A stretch of DNA of 64,000 bases from NCBI GenBank assembly GCA_019137255.1, contig WPDH01000057.1, forward strand, positions 1 to 64,000, given 5' to 3'. The DNA is from Corinectria fuckeliana. Its lineage: Eukaryota; Ascomycota; Sordariomycetes; Hypocreales; Nectriaceae. Shown here piece by piece: positions 59,468 through 64,000 of this stretch; within the stretch, counting starts at the first letter, position 1; each line of letters starts with the position of its first letter. The notes below the pieces were generated by a model that made no database searches, was not told the origin of the DNA, and was given only the letters and a program-made list of their open reading frames with translations. Made by a program: the position numbers and the translations under genes.

Positions 59468-61315
59468 AGTCCCCCCCCCCACTTCTGGACCACCCCCCCT
59501 TCTAGACCACTTTTCTGCCACCTTCACACCTATCTGCCTCTACATTCTAACCGCGATTTCTCGCGTACTAATAGATTAATTATAATAATTTTTTTATTAT
59601 TTTAATTATTATGCCTTAATATATAGAATCTAATATTTAAAATACTATTAAAGATATAGAAAATAGAATATCTATATAAGTTATAATCTTATATAATAGT
59701 ATACTATATTTAAGTTTAGTTAATTAAATTAATAGCTATTAAAGTTACTAAACTACTTATTAGACTTATTAAAAGCTCTCTTTAGGTTAAGAATTAGATC
59801 TTATTAACTAGGTCTTAGTCTAGAAATACTTAAGCTTCTTTTTAATATAAGCTTAGATTATTAAATTTATATCTTAAATTATTATCCTAAATAAGATTAT
59901 AAAGCCTCTTAAATCTTACTAGATTAAAGCTTTTAAATATAAAAATCTAAAAATTAAAACTTTTTAAGGTTAGAAGCTTAATATAGTATAATTTAATAGG
60001 GTAATAACTAATAATATTAAGGGATTTTTCTACTAGTTAATAATCCTAAAAGTTAAGAGTATTCTTAGGGAAAATTAATATAATATAAATAAAGCTAGTA
60101 TTATAAAAGGGTAAGAATATAATAGTCTTATACTAAGAAGCTTAGAGTATAAAATTATAATAATTAAAAACCTAAGCTTATATTTCTAAATTATAATTAT
60201 TAAATATATTAGTATAAATAGCTAAGTTTTACCCCTCTTAGTAATCTTTAAAAAAAGAACTATTTAATAGTTATAGTTTCTAATAAAGCTTAATTTTCTA
60301 GTATTTTAAAACTTTACTTTAACAGAAAAAGGCTAGACTAATAACTAGGTTATCTTAATCTAGCTAATAAAAGTTTTTATTTCTTATATAATACTAAAAA
60401 AGGCAGAAGATAAAAAACTTCTTATTATTAATAGTTATAATAGTTACTATACTAATAATTTTATATTTAAATATTATAAGAATAATATATATTTATTATT
60501 CCTAATCTCTTATTTTTCTTATATTTTTTAGCCTTTTAATATTACTATTTTTAGCCCTCTAAAAAATATATACTAGTAAGAGATTTCTAAGTTAGCTAGA
60601 CTTAATAACTTTATACACTTAGGTAAGATAACTTTTATCTGTTATTATTATAAGGCCTAGTAAGCTACTCTTATATTTTTAAATATCTTAGTAAGCTAGA
60701 AATTATCTAGATTATAGCTAGTTAGTCTAGTAAAGCTCTTACTAAACCTTATAACTAGTAAGCTAGATATCTACTTATAAATACTACTTAAAATAATAGT
60801 AAACCTATTAGAAATAACTATTAAGATACTTTTATTATTATAATAGCTAAAATCTATACTTTTAATTATCCTTTTATTAGTATTACTTAATAGATCTATC
60901 TAGCTTTTCCTAATAAAAGTTACTAAGAGATTAGACTATTAAAATATAAGATTAGCTACCTAAGAGAAGAAACTAATAGTCTTACAGACTAAATTAGAAG
61001 AATTAAGACCTAAAAAGAGAAGAAAGCTTATATTTAATACTAATTTATACTTTATATAAGTCCTAAATATAATAAAAGCTTAGAAACTAATAGAGAAAAT
61101 ATTAGATCTGCTAGAGATATTAAAAAAATATAAGAAAATTAGATTTTAGGATATATATTTTAAGTAGCAGCTTAACCTTCTAAATAGCGAAAAAATACCT
61201 GATTTTTAGCGTTATATTATTATTTAATTGATAAGTATTTATTAAGAGTGAGTTTTGTGATATTGCGAAAAAGTGGTCTAGAAGGGGGGGTGGTCCAGAA
61301 GTGGGGGGGGGGACT
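59468..61315 (+). mobile_element. RIP-mutated pogo/Fot1-type DNA transposon with perfect 47-bp TIRs
   Basis: Perfect terminal inverted repeats of 47 bp (59468-59514 and 61269-61315) start AGT followed by ten C. They are flanked by TA on both sides (59466-59467, 61316-61317), the Tc1/mariner-superfamily target duplication. The 1848-bp length fits the Fot1/pogo group. Inside, read through stops in plus frame 1 from the ATG at 59611, a degraded transposase is visible: an N-terminal helix-turn-helix-like stretch (NTIKDIENRISI), and near 60529 the pogo DDE-domain tail (PFNITIFSPLKNIY, LARLNNFIHLGKITFI). Numerous TAA and TAG codons make it dead. The interior is saturated with RIP-type changes while the outer about 100 bp remain C-rich. 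Confidence 0.88.
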
Positions 61316-64000
61316 TAGGAATCTGTCTGTGTAAGTAGAAATACCCGACTGAGATGCTGGACAAGAGTCGAAGACCCGATTATAAATCAGTCAAACCCGC
61401 GGAAAACCAGACCGGGAGATGAGATTCTGCCAGCTTCCGCTACCGCCATCAACCTTGGGACTACATTGGTACTTGACCCAGGTATTTATAGACGCTGTTC
61501 TCTGCAAAGAAATTTGACTATAAATTAAAGATTTGCTAACAGCAAATACGGGCAGAAGGATGAACATAACAAACCTCGATACTCTTAACACTGGTCCTGT
61601 GAGAGATGCTCCCCGAATCTCGTCTTTTGTTCACCATGCCATTAGATGCATTTACTTACAGAGTACGTGGACATTATGTACCTGAGTTTGCATGTTGTTC
61701 GAATGACGCGCGATTTATACGAGGCCGGCATAGTTGGGACATCTCAAGTCGCTCACGGAACCACAGAATTGACAGCATAGTATATTTCGGCTTCACACTT
61801 CTGCTTTTTCTTCTTTCATTACCACGAGATACCTAAAATGAGCAGCAATCACCAGACTCATTAAAGGCCATCTTATGTCGTCTCGTTTAGCTTTGTCGGG
61901 TTTGAGAGGCAGATACCATTTTGGGCAAGCGGGCCCGGGCTTGCGGGTCTGCTAAGTCAGCAGCAGCTCTCAAGGTTTGGTCGAAGATGATCTTTCTGGT
62001 CAACTATGGCGATAGAAATGTGCACGGCTTTGTACGGCCTCCTTATCTCACTCACCGGTCAAGGGTATACTATGTTGCACTCTCTCCTGCTACAAGCACG
62101 AGCTTACAAGGACTTCGTGGGGACTGTTGAGGTATATGTACCATGATCAAAGCTCTGCATAGCGGAGCGTTCCACTTTTGCATTCACCTTCACAGAGACA
62201 AGGTTTGGCAAAGGGGTTGAATAGGCATCCGGTTGACACCTAATAAAACCCGGGGACGGGAGAGGCCGAGAGTTGCAGATGAGACGGAAAACGTACTAGG
62301 ACGCAGAACGCGAGGCCAGTTAAGCAAATATGTCCGCCGCATCCTTCTAGAAGAGGCCTTTGCGGCTCGCAGGCGAAACATGGGCGCTGCGGGGAACGCT
62401 GTGACGCCGTGACGCTGTAACGCTGTGTCAATACGCTGTGGAGCGCAGAGATTAAGGTGCGAAGGTTTGTTGGAGAGCGGCGATCATCATTCCCGGGCCT
62501 GGGAGTGAGACGGAAATTATTTGGGATGCACAGCGGTGGGAGGACACGCAACAATGTCCGATAAAGCCGAGCAGCAAACAAAGCTGCGGATACGTGAGCA
62601 GGTAGTTCGTTCGGGATGGAACTTGGGAGTGGAGATGACACGAGTGGAGGAAGGGCAGAGCAATGGCAAACCAACCCTAAAATGAAGAGGGTTGTCTGTA
62701 ATAACAAAAAAGGGATCCATGTGCCAAGGGAACGTGGGAGCAGGAGGGATGGGCAATGAGACATACACGAGGTAGTGGGTGTTTGCACTTGTCACCTTGG
62801 GTGTCGATGAGACGTGAGGCGAAGCGAAGCATCTGAGGGCGACGCTGCTATGTATGATGCAGCTTAGGGTGCAAACTAGACGCAGGATGATAGCGAATAC
62901 CGAGATTATGCGTTTGATTTCCCGCACGACTCGAGACTCGGAGCCTGAGACGTGGGGGAATTCGAGACTTGAGGCTCGAGGCTTGTTGACCCATTGGTGA
63001 CGACGACTCAAAAGGTCAAGGTGATGTGATGGGCTGGTCATTATGTACCGCAAGCATAGGGCTGGGGCGGCTGCTGACACCCATGCGTGCATGCATGCAT
63101 GCTGCCTCGGCCTCTCCGCCGCCGGCTCGTTGTCACTGCAGTCAGATAAGCAAAGGCATGGAAGACAAGCGTGCTCCGTACATGGCAAGGCAGTTTGGAG
63201 GCTCCCCGAGCGGTGGCTTAAGAATTGAAGTTGGTAGACGATTTGTCAGGTAGTCTAATAAGCAAGTAACCTAGGTACTAAGTAGGACGAGCTGCTCAGT
63301 AAGACTAGGATCGTACGAATACCTAGGTACGTACGTATTTAACATACTAGTACCTTAAGCATCGCAGGGGGGGTATGAGGTCACTGGGAGGGAGGACTCC
63401 CAGGGAGGGGGCTATGTGCCTACTAGTACCTATAGACCTGCTAAGTACTACCTACTATGTACATGCACTAGCAGGTAGTAGGTATGTGGGGACCTAAGTA
63501 GGTGAGTCCTGCTACTATTTACCTACGTTAGGTCATGTATTGGATCTCTCTAAGTATTCGAGGCTCTATTACACTGTTTCGATTAGAAGCTCAGGTTTAA
63601 ATGGACCGTTAGTTGGACCGTCGGAGTCCAAACTTGCGGTACATAGGGCTGCTGTCAGTGGCAACAATGGCTAGGTACCTAGGTAGGTAGAAGCCGATTT
63701 GCTTCCCTCCTCACAAAAAAACAGTAGTACACTGTGCTAGGAGGCCTTATAGCGAGATATGGACAGCGGGCATCTGCCACTGATGGATGATGGCGTGAGA
63801 CCGATGGATCCATCTGGGATTCATGTGATAAACAGGCTACCAGCTCACCTCTGAAGGAGCCAATACGGGAGGCGATTTATACAAAGTAGACCTACAGCTC
63901 CAAGGCATCAGAATATCAAAGTGTTTACCTAGGTACCCGGACATAACCAAGCCATAGGTTCCCCCCGCCACTTTCGAGGCCGCCCAGCTGGGCCATCCAC
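61316..64000. other. Gene-free tail of the window
   Basis: 2.7 kb. Open frames on both strands, the longest 223 codons at 62517-63188 minus, have no recognisable domain, splice structure or convincing codon pattern. From about 63265 there is a dense group of short TAGGTAC/GTACCTA motifs. A short hairpin (CTGGGAG...CTCCCAG) lies near 63380-63402. No RNA gene recognised. Confidence 0.5.

Noticed and set aside
62517..63188. 223-codon minus-strand open frame near the window end
   Set aside because: Cys/His/Ser-rich but without a repeating motif or domain, and it overlaps other chance frames on both strands.
1..64000. CRISPR arrays, operons or bacterial-type features
   Set aside because: No regularly spaced repeats; intron-containing genes show the DNA is eukaryotic nuclear.

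Overview
The window is nuclear DNA of a filamentous ascomycete (Pezizomycotina, most likely a Sordariomycete; I cannot name the genus). Evidence: genes carry short introns (about 49-210 bp) with GTRNGT donors, CTAAC-type branch sites and YAG acceptors. Fungus-specific families are present (Zn2Cys6 regulator, NmrA-like protein, TRPY/Yvc1 channel, Uls1-like translocase). Two transposon copies are saturated with C-to-T/G-to-A changes, as repeat-induced point mutation (RIP) produces.

Layout. 1-4651 is an AT-rich, RIP-mutated repeat block holding a dead Ty1/Copia pol, followed at 4652-4891 by a near-perfect 113-bp-arm palindrome. 4892-9851 is accessory DNA made of broken or unusual genes: a DUF7580/subtilase gene cut off at its catalytic Asp beside the palindrome, an acuF-like C2H2 zinc-finger gene, and the 3' half of an MFS transporter. 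From 10.2 kb the window becomes ordinary chromosome arm: an NmrA-like gene divergent from a Zn2Cys6 regulator, a tRNA-Phe, a membrane nucleotide pyrophosphatase/phosphodiesterase, a Uls1-like SNF2-RING protein, Mediator subunit Med17, a Yvc1-type vacuolar cation channel, fumarase, long-chain acyl-CoA synthetase, a Doa4-like deubiquitinase divergent from ESCRT-0 Vps27, a histidine-phosphatase family protein, an unrecognised gene interrupted by one TAG, glycerol kinase and an Hsp70-like ATPase. From 58.7 kb the sequence is repeat-rich and gene-free again: a 141-bp MITE, a 1.85-kb RIP-mutated pogo/Fot1-type transposon, and 2.7 kb without a convincing gene.

Functional links. The Doa4-like protease and Vps27 share one 1.05-kb intergenic region and act in the same ubiquitin-dependent multivesicular body pathway. 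Acyl-CoA synthetase, glycerol kinase and fumarase are core lipid/carbon metabolism but are not obviously clustered.

The most unusual object is the tRNA-Phe gene at 13170-13297. It lacks the usual intron beside the anticodon and instead carries a 55-nt insertion in the D-loop with complete spliceosomal-type signals (GTATGT, CTAAC, ACAG). Removing it leaves a canonical 73-nt tRNA. All exon joins below were derived by hand from reading-frame phase and family resemblance; no alignments were run.
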